From a virus: 64,000 nucleotides of DNA. Each line of letters starts with the position of its first letter. Position 1 is the first letter of the stretch. Made by a program: the position numbers and the translations under genes. Shown here piece by piece: positions 36,695-48,600 of this stretch. The stretch is from positions 28,803-92,802 of IMG/VR virus record IMGVR_UViG_3300042566_000180, one strand, 5' to 3'. A model generated the notes under the pieces. The model saw only the letters and a program-made list of their open reading frames with translations. It searched no databases and was not told the origin of the DNA.

Positions 36695-39600
36695 ATGGCA
36701 CTAGAAACTGGTGTAATACCTCAAGAATTACAAGGAGTTTATTCTCAAGATCCATTTCTTCCTTTACCAGAAACCAATACTAGTATGTTAGATTTACTAG
36801 CTCGTCCTAGTATTTCAGCACCTATATCTTCTGGTGTAGATATTGTACAAAGTGGTCTTGATGCTTTTAGTAGTTCACGAGCTACTATGAATAGATTAGC
36901 TGCTCCAAAGTTTTTTGATTATAATGCAGCTCAAGTAGATAGATATAAGAGTTCGGATAACTTTAATATATTAGGTTTTGATCCATCTGGTCAAACTAAT
37001 AATGAATATAAGTATGGAGCTCGTCAAACTTGGGGAGATATTTGGTCTAATGGTCTAAACGGTATGTTTAGATTAGCAGGTAATACTTATATTGAAGGAT
37101 GGAAAGGTTGGGCTAACTTAACAGATGCTATAGCAAGTAGTAGTTGGGATGAGGCTAAACAAGATTTATTAGGTACTCCAGAACAACTTTTAGAACAAGA
37201 TAAGATTACTAAAGACATTATGAATAGATATGCTATCTATTCAACACCTGAATCTGAAGAAGGTATATTCAACCGTAAGTTTTTTGGTGATATGTTACAG
37301 CAATCTGGTTTTGCTGTAGGAGCTATTGGTCAATTCTTAACAGAAGAGCTTATTACATTTGGTTTATCCACTGAGTTTTCAATAGCTAAGTTAGGTTTAA
37401 AAGCACCTTCTATTTTTGGTAAAGTTATTAGTAAAGCAGACATTGCTGCAGATTTAACTAGACTTGGTAGTCCAGTATGGAAATCTCGTTCAGTTGCCGA
37501 AGGTTTAGTACAAGGTGCTAGACAACTTGTACCTTTAGGTGATACTGCTTACACATTAAGTAAGTACGGTAAAGCTGGGGCAGGTATTGGACAAATGGCA
37601 GCTATTGGTGTAGGTGGTTTAAGACGTGCTTTATCTGAAGTTAATATGGCTACTACAGAAGCTCGTATGGAAGCTGCTGGTACATATGGAGAATTATATA
37701 ATAAGTTATATGATGAAGAACTTCAGAAAACAGGACAAGCTCCTAGTTTTGCTCAAGAAGAAAGAATGAAAGCTTCTGCACAAGCTGCAGCTCAAGATAA
37801 CTTTATGGTTAATACAGGTATCTTGATGTTAAGTAACCGCTTACAATTTGATAACTTATTTTCTAAGTTTGGAACTAGCCGTGGATTATTTGGTACTACC
37901 GGTGAATTTGCAGATGATGTATTAAAAGTAACTGGTAAACGTGTAGGTAAAGAAGCTGCAGAAGAAACTACTAAACTATATACAAAAGGTAAGTTAGGAA
38001 CATTAGGTTTAATTGGTCAGGTAGCTAGAGATTTTGGTGGTCGTACAGCTGCATGGCAAGCAACAAAGTCTTTAGGTAAGAATGTATTTAAATGGGAAGC
38101 AAGCGAAGGTCTTCAGGAATTGTTCCAAGAAGGTTCTAATATAGCTTTACAAGATTACTATTATGATTTGTACCACGGGTATAAGGGTACAACTATGGAT
38201 AAATCAATAGACAAAGCTATTGATGAGCAAGCTAACATTCAAGGTTTAAAGACCTTTTTAATGGGAGCTTTGACTGGAAGATTGTTATCTCCTATCAACT
38301 ATACAGTTGGTAAAACTAAAGAGTTTGCATCTACCACATCAGAGCAAAGAGCTACACGTTATAAAAATATTAATGAAGCTGTAAGAGAGGTTAATGCTTT
38401 CTATGAAAACCCTAATAAGTTTTTACCAGAGCATATAGCTAATATTAAAGTACAAAATAAGATTGCTAAGAACATGGAGGAAGCTGTTGCTAACAGAGAC
38501 CAATATGTTTTTAACAACAATAAGAACTCAGGTTTTGCTAAAATGATTTCTTCTGCTATCAAAACAGATATGGCAGGAGCAGTTCTTGACACATTACGTG
38601 GGTATGGTGAGACATTTAATGACGAAGAGTTTAAACAAGCTTTTGGCTTAGACAAAACTGCAGACAACATTAAATCAACCAAAGACTTTTTTAATAATAT
38701 TGCAAATGATGTAGAGACATTCCATAAGAATTGGAAAGCTCTTAAAGATAAATATGGTGACTCTGTACTAATTGATATGTACAAAGAGGGTACACCAGAG
38801 CGTAAGACTGCTTTAATGGCTAAGCGTGCGTTAGATGATGCTATTGAAATAATGGCTACTAATGATTACAAAGCTCATAAAGCAGCTCAGCGTGCTGTTC
38901 AGTTACAAACTGAAATGGCAGCTACACCACAAATTGGTGCTTCTGTGGGTACAGCGTTCCGTAATCTAGGTGTTATTCAAAACACACAGAAAGAAATTGA
39001 TATTCTTAAAGCTGAGATTGAAGCACTAGCTGCTAATCCTAAAAAGGATACTGCAACTAGAGAGCTTCTTAAATCTAAGAAAGAACAATTAAAATCTTTA
39101 GAAGAGTGGTTACAACACCATCAGGATCTTAAGAGTATGGAGCCTGGTCAGAAACGTAAGTTTAACAAGGCAGCTAAAAGTTTTGAGAAGTATGTTAATG
39201 CTAAGAACAAAGAGGCAGGTATTGATACTACTATAAAAGCGGATGACATTCAAGAAATCTATAAGAATCTTACTGAATATATTGATCTTAATAATGATGT
39301 TAAAGAGTATGTAGATGCTTATAACATTATGGCTAACCCTATTCAGTTTGTAAGGGTGCACCAAAGATTGATGGAATCTATTGACACTACTGGTAAAAAA
39401 CTTTTAGAAGAGCATTTAGAGGAAATTAAAAATGAGTTTGAAGGTAAGCCTCCGGTAGAAAGAAAAGATCCATTAGCTCCAACTGAACAGACTGAAGATG
39501 TACCAGATGGTCTTCCTGAAGGTGCTAAAGTAATAAATAAGAAAAACGGTATTTATCTTATAGAAGAAGAATACGAAGGTTCTAAGTTCTATTATATTTT

Positions 39601-42600
39601 AAATAGAAGAGGGGCTCCTGTAACAGAGCTAACGTTAGATGCTAAGAAGTTCCCATTATGGGAAGCTGCTAAAGCATATGAATCTTTAGAAGAAGTTACA
39701 ACTTATTTTGAAGCATTGGCAGAGCTTAATAAAGACGAGTATGCTGAGTATCAATTTGATGGTCAAACATTAAAGTTTGGTGATATTCTTGTAGATGCTA
39801 AAGGAAGAAAGTATAGAGTAATTACAAAGACTAAGCCTAAACTAATACAAGGTAAACCTAAGATTACTATTCAGCCTATGCAGGGTTCTGCAGCTACTCT
39901 TACTATTGAAAGTCTTGCTGGTTATAAACTAGAAAGTGCTTTTGAAGCTGCGTTACAACCAGAAAATCCTGACGCATTTAGACTAAAAAGAACTAATGAG
40001 CTTAATAGAATTTATGCTAAAAGAAATGAGGATGAAACTCAAGAGCAAGCTAATGCTAGATTAAGACAACTTATTTATACTACGTCTAAAGATGCTTTTC
40101 AGTCTGGTGTTACTATTAAGATTACTAAGAATCAAACTCTTGGTAATACAACTTTAGTTGGTAGTGAAGGTACAGATCAAAATAGACATCTACAGCAGAA
40201 CCCAGAACCATACAAGATTGAAATTGTATATGGTGGTGAGACTATTGGTTTTGTTACATACTATAATAGATACACATATTTAGATAATGCTGGTAAACCT
40301 ATTGCTTTAAGTAATATTACTAAAGACCAGTTTATACAAATTTTTGATCCTCAAAAGAAAGATGTTAATGAGGAGTTTAGAAAGTTTAAAGAAAGCTATG
40401 CTTCTGGTATGAAGTTATATAGTGCAATGACTAACCAGTTGTTAGGAGGTGCTACCGAAGTTACTTTAAACAATGAGGAGGTTAATGGCTTATTTAATGT
40501 TGTACCATCGGCTGGTGAATATGATTTTGCAGAAGAAGGTGATACAAGAGTTACTTTAGATGATTTAGATTACAGTACAATAGGTGGTTCTACTTATATC
40601 TATGATCGTAGAACTAAGTATTTAGGAAACGGAATGTATGAAGATGTTCCCAATGCTCCTATTACAGAGTCTCTTAATACTGAAGAACTAGAAAAAAGAA
40701 TTGAAGCTGCTAGATTTGAAGGCGGTGAAGATAAGCTTAGAAACTATGGTCGTTATGTAGCTGTAGTAGAATTACCTAACGGTAGTATTAAGTTTATAGA
40801 ATTACAACCAAGTGTTTATTCTACAGAAAGCTTTAATGATTTAGTACAAAGAATCAATGCTAAGTCTAAAGAAATTAAAGAAAACAATCTAGAAGAAAAG
40901 ACTGATCCAAAAACAGATAAAACTTATTTTGCTGCGGTTGATACTTCAGCAGCGGATGATATTAATAATGAGATTAATCAAACTATCTATGTAGCTGTAC
41001 CTGGTAGAAGAGGTTATAGAGTGAACATTGCTCTTAGTCCAACAGGTAATGTTAGAGTAGAGTTTGCAACATTTACAAAAGGTAGTAAGAATCCTCAGAG
41101 ATCTATTATAGTATTACAAGAGTCTGAATCTGATGGTAAAAAACCTTTAAACATAAAGGACAGCACTGACTTTATAGAAAGAATTAATCGTGCTATTGTA
41201 GATCATGATGCTAAATTTCCATATAAGATTGGTAATGTAAGATTAACTAAAAACAGTTTTAAAAATACTTTTTCTGAAAATGCTTCAGTTGATGAAGCTC
41301 GTCAGATGATTTCTGGTGTTAATCCAAGTATTGTAAAGAATGAAGGTATTTTTATATACCCTAAGAAACAACAAATTTCTCCATCTAGCAATGTTGTTAT
41401 TTCAGAAATGAGACCAGTACCTCAACAAGAGGAACCTACTGATGAAGAACTAGCTGGTATTAATCTACCTTCTGATATAGATACTGCACAAGCTGAAATG
41501 ATTGCTAAGCGTATAGCAGAGCAGGAAGAAAAAAAACGTAAAGAAGAGGAAGAACGTAAAGCTAAGCAACAGACTAAGAGTATTCAAGATCAGCTACAAG
41601 ATCTTAAAGATGAGAGATATGCTATAATTAGAGAAATTGGTGATGCTTTAAAAAAATCTGGAAAAACAAGACGTGAAGTAATGAGGCATAATTATGATGC
41701 TGAACCACGTGTAGCTGCAATTAATCAAGAAATTGCTAAGATTAATAATAGTGCTGCTCTTAAAGTTTCAGATAGACTTACTGGTCAAGACGTTGTACAT
41801 ATTAATGCATTTAAAAAATGGGCACAACAAAATCTTCCAGAGTTTATTTCTGTAGAAGAGTTAAATAATATTGCTCGTCAAATGAAAGTGGAGGGTGTTA
41901 CCGTTGGTATGTTCTACACTCATATGAATGAGTTAAATAATAAACTAGAAGGTAAGATTGCTGTAGGTAAAGATACACCGTTTAAATACCATGAAGCGTT
42001 TCATGCTGTATTCCGTATGTTACTTACTGATCAACAGATTGATAAGTACTTAAATATAGCTAAACAAGAACTTCGTCAACAAGGTAAGAGTATTGCTAAG
42101 CTTAAACAAGAGTTGCTAGCTACTAAACCTGAGTTTTACTCTAAGCTTACAGAAGAGCAATTAGAAGAGCGTGTATATGAAGAATACTTAGCTGATAAGT
42201 TTGATGCATGGAAGTCTGACGTTAAGACACCAACATCTGCAGAAAATAAAAGTTTTTTTAGAAGATTATTAGATTTCGTTAAGAACTTCTTTAAGCGTCT
42301 TAAAGCTTCTCCTTTAGATGATTTATTTCAGTCTATTGAGAAAGGTAATTATAGAAATGCTTCTTTAGCAAAGAATAGATTTACTACTGGTCCTAATATT
42401 GCTATTACACAAACAGCTTTAAAAGCTATTCAAATTGGAACTACTGTAATAGATAATGAAGATGGTGAAAGAGAATCTATTCCTATTTACTTAAGTCAAC
42501 AAGAAGGTGATATATTAGCTTCTACTATTGCTGCAGTATATCATAGACGTATGTCTGAAGCAGGTTTAACAATGCATAGTGAAGATGTTTTAGATACTGT

Positions 42601-45600
42601 TTTTGAAGATTATGCTAACTTATATGATAAAAATAATAATCCTTATTATGATTCAGATGAGTTTATTGATAGGTACGGAGACGATCCAGTAGCTTTACGC
42701 AAAGCTATAGAAAAATTAGATCAATTATTTGCTGTATTTTCAAATAAAGATTTTTTTAATGTTCTTAAAGTTGCTGTTATTGAACATACCCGTATCATGG
42801 GTTATCAGGAAGAGGTTGAATCTAATGACTTTGATGATAAAGTAGATGAGTATGGAGATAGAGTGACTACTGATAATTGGAAAGAAACTTATAGCATTGG
42901 TGGTTACGGTTCTTTATCTAAAGAACTACGTCAATATATATCTACTATTGTAGAAGAAACTACAGATGAATTTGGTAATACTAGATTTATATCTGAGGAT
43001 GGTTCTCCTACTGAAGAAGTACTAATTGAAGCTGTAAACGCAAACGTTCTTTATAATGGTATTCTTAAAGCGGTAGCTGGTTCTACAGATCAGTTTCAGA
43101 TGCTTGAGCGTTTAAGAATATTTGCTGAGAATAATCCAGAAGCTAGAAAGTTCTGGACTAAGTTTTCTAATGATGTCGATCTTCAATATGACGAAGATGG
43201 TAACTTCATAGATATTGGTAATAAGAATCAAGCTAATTTATTCCAAGCTGTTATAAAAGGTTTTAACCAATTCTCAGTAGATTACTACTTTATTAATAAA
43301 GATATTAGTAAAAAGGAAACTAGAGTTAGTGAAGCTAATCGTAAAGGTGCTGCTAGAAACCAGTTTTCTATTTGGTATAATGCATACCTAAGACTTTTTG
43401 TTGATCAGTATGAAAATGTATCAAAAGATTCTGAAAGTCTTTCTAGATTTATTAAATCTAAAACAGCTGCATTAGACAAGCTTGCTACCCTTTTAAAGAA
43501 AGGTAACACTTATAAGGAAAGTGTACTAGCTACTGAAATTGATAATATAGTATTATCTCTAAAAGATGAACTAGGTATATCATTATCTCCATTGTTTGTT
43601 AAGTATAGTTATTTATCTACTGTTGATACTAAAAAGTTAACAGCTAATGACTTAAGAATACTTAGAGCTTTTGAAGGTGTAGAGGTGATGACTGAGTCAG
43701 ATGCTAGAGAGATTGCATCTTCTATTAGAAGTGGTAAGAATCCTTTTGGTACAAATATTGACCCAGACAAACTTGCAGAATCTGAAGAGCAAGTGGCTAC
43801 ACTTACTGCTGCAGAAGAACCAAAGGTTATATCTGAGGAAGAATTTGAAGAACAAAGTGAAGATGTAGAGGATGATGTAGATGCTGCTATTGGTCGTTTG
43901 ACTAAGATAGCTGCTGGTAATGCTGTGTTTGATGAGCAAGTATCTTCTACTTCTTATAAGAATGCAGAAGGTGAATTAGTGTTTTCACATCAGTTACCAA
44001 CATACAACTTAGTAAGAGCTGCACAATTGCAGAGTGAAGAGTTCCGTCAAGAACTTAAAAAAGATAAGTTCTTAACTACTAACTACTTATTGAACAATCC
44101 GTTCTTTAACTATATTGCTGACGGTCTTAAGATTGCACGTATAGATGGTATTAAATCATCTAGCCTTACTAAAAATGAAGATGGTTCTTTAGTAGAAGAT
44201 AAGAGACTTAACGTAAACCAGAATGAAGGTATTACTTATGGCTCAATGTCTGACCGTGAATTCTTAATTAGTTTGTTTGATCTATATGCTAATAATAAAA
44301 AGCATGTTATTCCTGGTCAGGAAGGACAACCTACTAAGCAGTTTATGACTTCTTCAGTATTATTAGGAGTATTGGAAGCTTCTAACACAGGTGATATGTT
44401 AAACTTACCTGTAATCAGAGCTGTAGAATATAAGAGTGGTAAGATAGTTCTTACTAAAGAAGCTAAGGATATGTTGCTCAATGAAGTTAAACGTGAGTTT
44501 GACAGAATAGCTAGAGTGACCACTGAAATTAATAGTGGTAATTATTTAAATGGTATTATAGAAGGATACCATAATGGTGAAGAAAGAGGTCTTAAGTTTA
44601 TTAAGACTGGTAATATGCTTGGTAGTTTATTATCTACTTTAGAAGATGCTGCTAAAAACTTTGAAGATATATCACAATACAATGACCAAATTCTAAATGA
44701 AATTGAAAAGTATTGGTTAGCGGATGGCGGTAAACTTGATGAAATGATTACCGTTTTAAAAGAACAAAACGTAATTGGAGCAACCAAAGAAGATAAACTA
44801 GAGAATAGACTTCTTACTAATTATATTTTTAGAGGTTTTAAATCTGATAATAAAACTGATAAGGATAGAAATAAGATGCTTAATATGGTTGTAGATGCAC
44901 CTGAACATAATATAGCTCAGGTACTTATCAACAACTTTATTAATACATTATCAGCTAGACAATTGTTTATTGGAGATGCTGCTGAGAACTATAAAAACGA
45001 TGGTGGTATTGATGAGGTTAAGCGTAATAAAGGTTTGAATGGTTCTGGAGCATCTATTTCTAGTATTGTTACAGCATCTAACTTAGGCATTAATCATGCT
45101 AATACAAAGTCACATGTAGTTACAATTAATGATCCTCAATATAGAGGTAAGTATGCTGGTAAGAATAAAGAACAAGCAGATGCTCAAATGTGGATGTCTG
45201 TAAAATCTTTCCGCTATACATTGTTTGGACTTGGTAAACTTAATCAAGCTCAAGCTGACTTACTAGATAAAATTGAAAGAGGAGAAAGTGTATCTACAAA
45301 AGATATCTTTGGAGAGATATATAAAGATAAAAATGGAATATCTCGTACAAGAGGAGGTTCTGTTAGCTATAATGCTCAGACTAACTCTATTAAGCTTGTG
45401 TATAACGATGGTAAGAAGTATGTTAAGACTTCAGGTATTCTATTAAGTAAACAACTTACTTCTGTTGAAGAAGGTAATACTTGGGTAGCTAGACCAGGAT
45501 ATGAAGAGCTTCATACAATAAGAGAAAAGCTTGAGGCATATGAGTCAGCAAATGAAACTATTACATTTGCTATACCTAAGTCTGCTTCTAAAGGATATAA

Positions 45601-48600
45601 GACTAATATTGCTGCTGACCCTAATTCTATTTCAGATGAGAACTTTGTAGAACATGATAATAACTTCTGGAGACTTCAGTTAGAAAACCCTTCTAATAAG
45701 TTATTAATTACTGATCCTACTCAAGCTAAGCAGTTGATTATTGCAGAACAGTCAAGAGATCTTATAGTTAATTTCCAGGGTGAAGAGATGACTCTTGGTC
45801 AAGTAATTGATAACTATTTATCTGATACTGAACAACGTGTTAAGAATAACTACTTTGCGGCTCGTGATGAGATGTTTGATATTGAAGGTGCATTTAAAGA
45901 ACTTAAGAAGTCACTTAAACAATCTCAGATTACTCCTAAGCTTGGTAAGTTTTTAAATAAACAAGTTGAAACTCTTAAAGCTACAGGAGCTGACTCACAA
46001 CTTATTGAGTTCTTTACTCCTATTAAGAATGAGCAGACTGGTGAATATGTACCTAAGTATGATCTTAACCATCCTATCACTTTAGATAAGTTTACTCAGT
46101 TATTCTTAGCTTACTTTTCTAAAGGTGTTATGAGTGAAAAAACTCCAGGACACTCTTTAGCGTTAGCTTCTAACTACGGTATGAAGGTTGCTAAACGTGT
46201 AACAAGATTAGATGAGAACGGGCAACCTTTAAGCTGGGAAGTTATTACTAGACGCCAGTATGAAAAAGACAAAGCTTTATTAGCTCAAATTAAAGATGCT
46301 AAACGTTATAATAATAATCTAGATCGTGAGTTTGATGGTCTTAAAGTGGGTGATATCTACATAGATGATCTAAGACATAACGTTCCAGAGTTTGATGAAC
46401 AAGGTAATATTACTGGTTACTTTACAGAGTATATGATGCCTCCTCACTTTAGAGAAGACATGAACTTATATAATGAAGATGGATCTATTTCAGAAGCAGC
46501 TTTAAAATCTTTTGCAGTACGTATTCCTTCACAAGATAAGCACTCATTTGTAACCAGTAAGTTGGTTGATTTCTTACCTGCTTTCTACGGATCTACAGCA
46601 GTGTTTCCTCACGAGCTTATTGAAATATCTGGAGCTGACTTTGATATTGATAAGGTGTACATGCAAATTATGGACTTCTATCGTAAAGATGGAGAACGTA
46701 TACCTTATGGTACAGCTAAGACTAAAGACGGTAAGTTTACTGAGTATGTAATGTACTTGCAGTCAAGCAATAAGACTTTTAAAACAAAGCTTGCTCAACT
46801 TAGAGCTGAAGCTGTGAATGAAGAAACTTATAGTGATGAAGAGGGCGGTGTTTATCAAAGCTTTGAAGATCTAGCTAAAGACTTATTTAGTAGATCTCTA
46901 GACTCAATGATGATTGAGAGTGCTTTAAAAGAATTAGGATTACCTAGTAATGCAGATGAATATGCTAAAGCTGTAGAACAATATGGTGAACTTAACAATG
47001 GTGTACTTAACAACCGTATTCTTGAAGCTAAGATTAAGCTTCAAAACAATGATGGAGTTACTAAGTCTACAGAAGGAAAAGTTGCTTCTGCATTCCAAGT
47101 AGCTGAGGTACAACCACTTATAGATATTGTTAATAGCTTTATTGAAAGATTCCCAATACTAAGAGATGTGTTAGTAGAAACTGGATCTGATGTTGACTCT
47201 ATGATCGGTCAATACAAAGCTTTCAAAAATAATAAAGAAGGTGCTCGTAATATTGGACCAGCTGTAAACTCAATGCTAGTTTATGCCATTATGAATAGTT
47301 ATGGTAAACTAACTAGAGTTAGAGAAACAAACGGTAAAGGAGAAGAATTGTATGTATTAACTATAGATGGTCATAAGTTTAATAGTTATGAGTATAACAA
47401 AGCTTTCCAAAAACGTACAGAAATTGGTGATGGTGGTGCAGTAAGTGAGGTTGAAGGATACACAGGTGAGCGTATATTCTATCACATTTCTGCTATAGTA
47501 TCAGCTATGACGGATAACGCCAAAGAACGTTTGGCTGCACGTCTTGGATTGAATATTAATGCTGTAGGTGTAGTATCTAATATGGTTGCACTTGGTGTAC
47601 CTTTAGAAACAGCACTTATGTTTAACTTACAACCTTCTGTTCGTGAGTTTTATAAGCGTATCGCTGTAGCTTCTAAGAAGATTAAAACACCTCAAGAACA
47701 AGATTTAGTAAAAGCTAAGGTTGGTGAGGAACTTTTAGAAGAACTTTCTAATGAATTAGTAAAAGATTCTACTTTACCTGAAATTACAACAGAACTTTTG
47801 GAAAACAATATTAAGTCTGCTGGTTCTAACCCAGAAGCTAATGTTGCAATATTTAGTTCATTCTTAAATTTCTATAATCAAACATCTTACTATTCTGCTG
47901 TAGCTCAAGTACTTAAGTTATCTAAAGGTTTAGGTACAAGTAATGAAGCTATTGATGCTATTGAAGAGAAAGAAGAGATGCTTGGTTTAAATATGGATGA
48001 CTCTACATTCTCTGAAAGTAAATTACCATTTGATTTACGTCAAGTGCTTACAGGTAAAGATGCTTCTAAACCTCATCATAATATTACGGCTAACTATTTA
48101 AGAATTAAGAATCAGATTCAAGATCTTCAGAAAAGTATCTTTATGGAAAAGACATATATCTTCCAGAGATTTAAAGAAACTATTCTTAAAAATTTAAGAG
48201 TTAATTCTAAAGAAGCAGAAACCTTTAACGTTACACTAAAGCGTGATATCATTTCTTATTTAGGTATTAAAGCTTACATGCAGTATCTAAAAGTAAACGG
48301 TAAAGGTGCAAAGCTAGCCGGTTTAGATAATTCAATGATCTATGATGCAGAAGCAGTAGCTAGAGGAGATCAGTTTATGGATATTATTGATACTGTAAAA
48401 TCTATCAGACAACAACTTCCTAAAAACTACTTTGCTAATAAATTCTTAAACATTGTTCCTGTAAAACTATATGATGTTAACTCAGGTCAAGAATACTTTA
48501 ATGCTAAATCAAGAGGTGGTATTAACACTGTAGAGTCTAATACATGGGCTAAGCTTGGGCAGCACGAACAAAATCGTATTGAAGATAGCTTCTTAGAGAT

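Noticed and set aside
38401-38784. 127-codon open frame on the minus strand inside the polymerase gene
   Set aside because: It lies wholly opposite the giant polymerase frame, which shows continuous protein-like sequence. No start context or neighbour supports a real gene, and the frame follows from AT-rich codon use.
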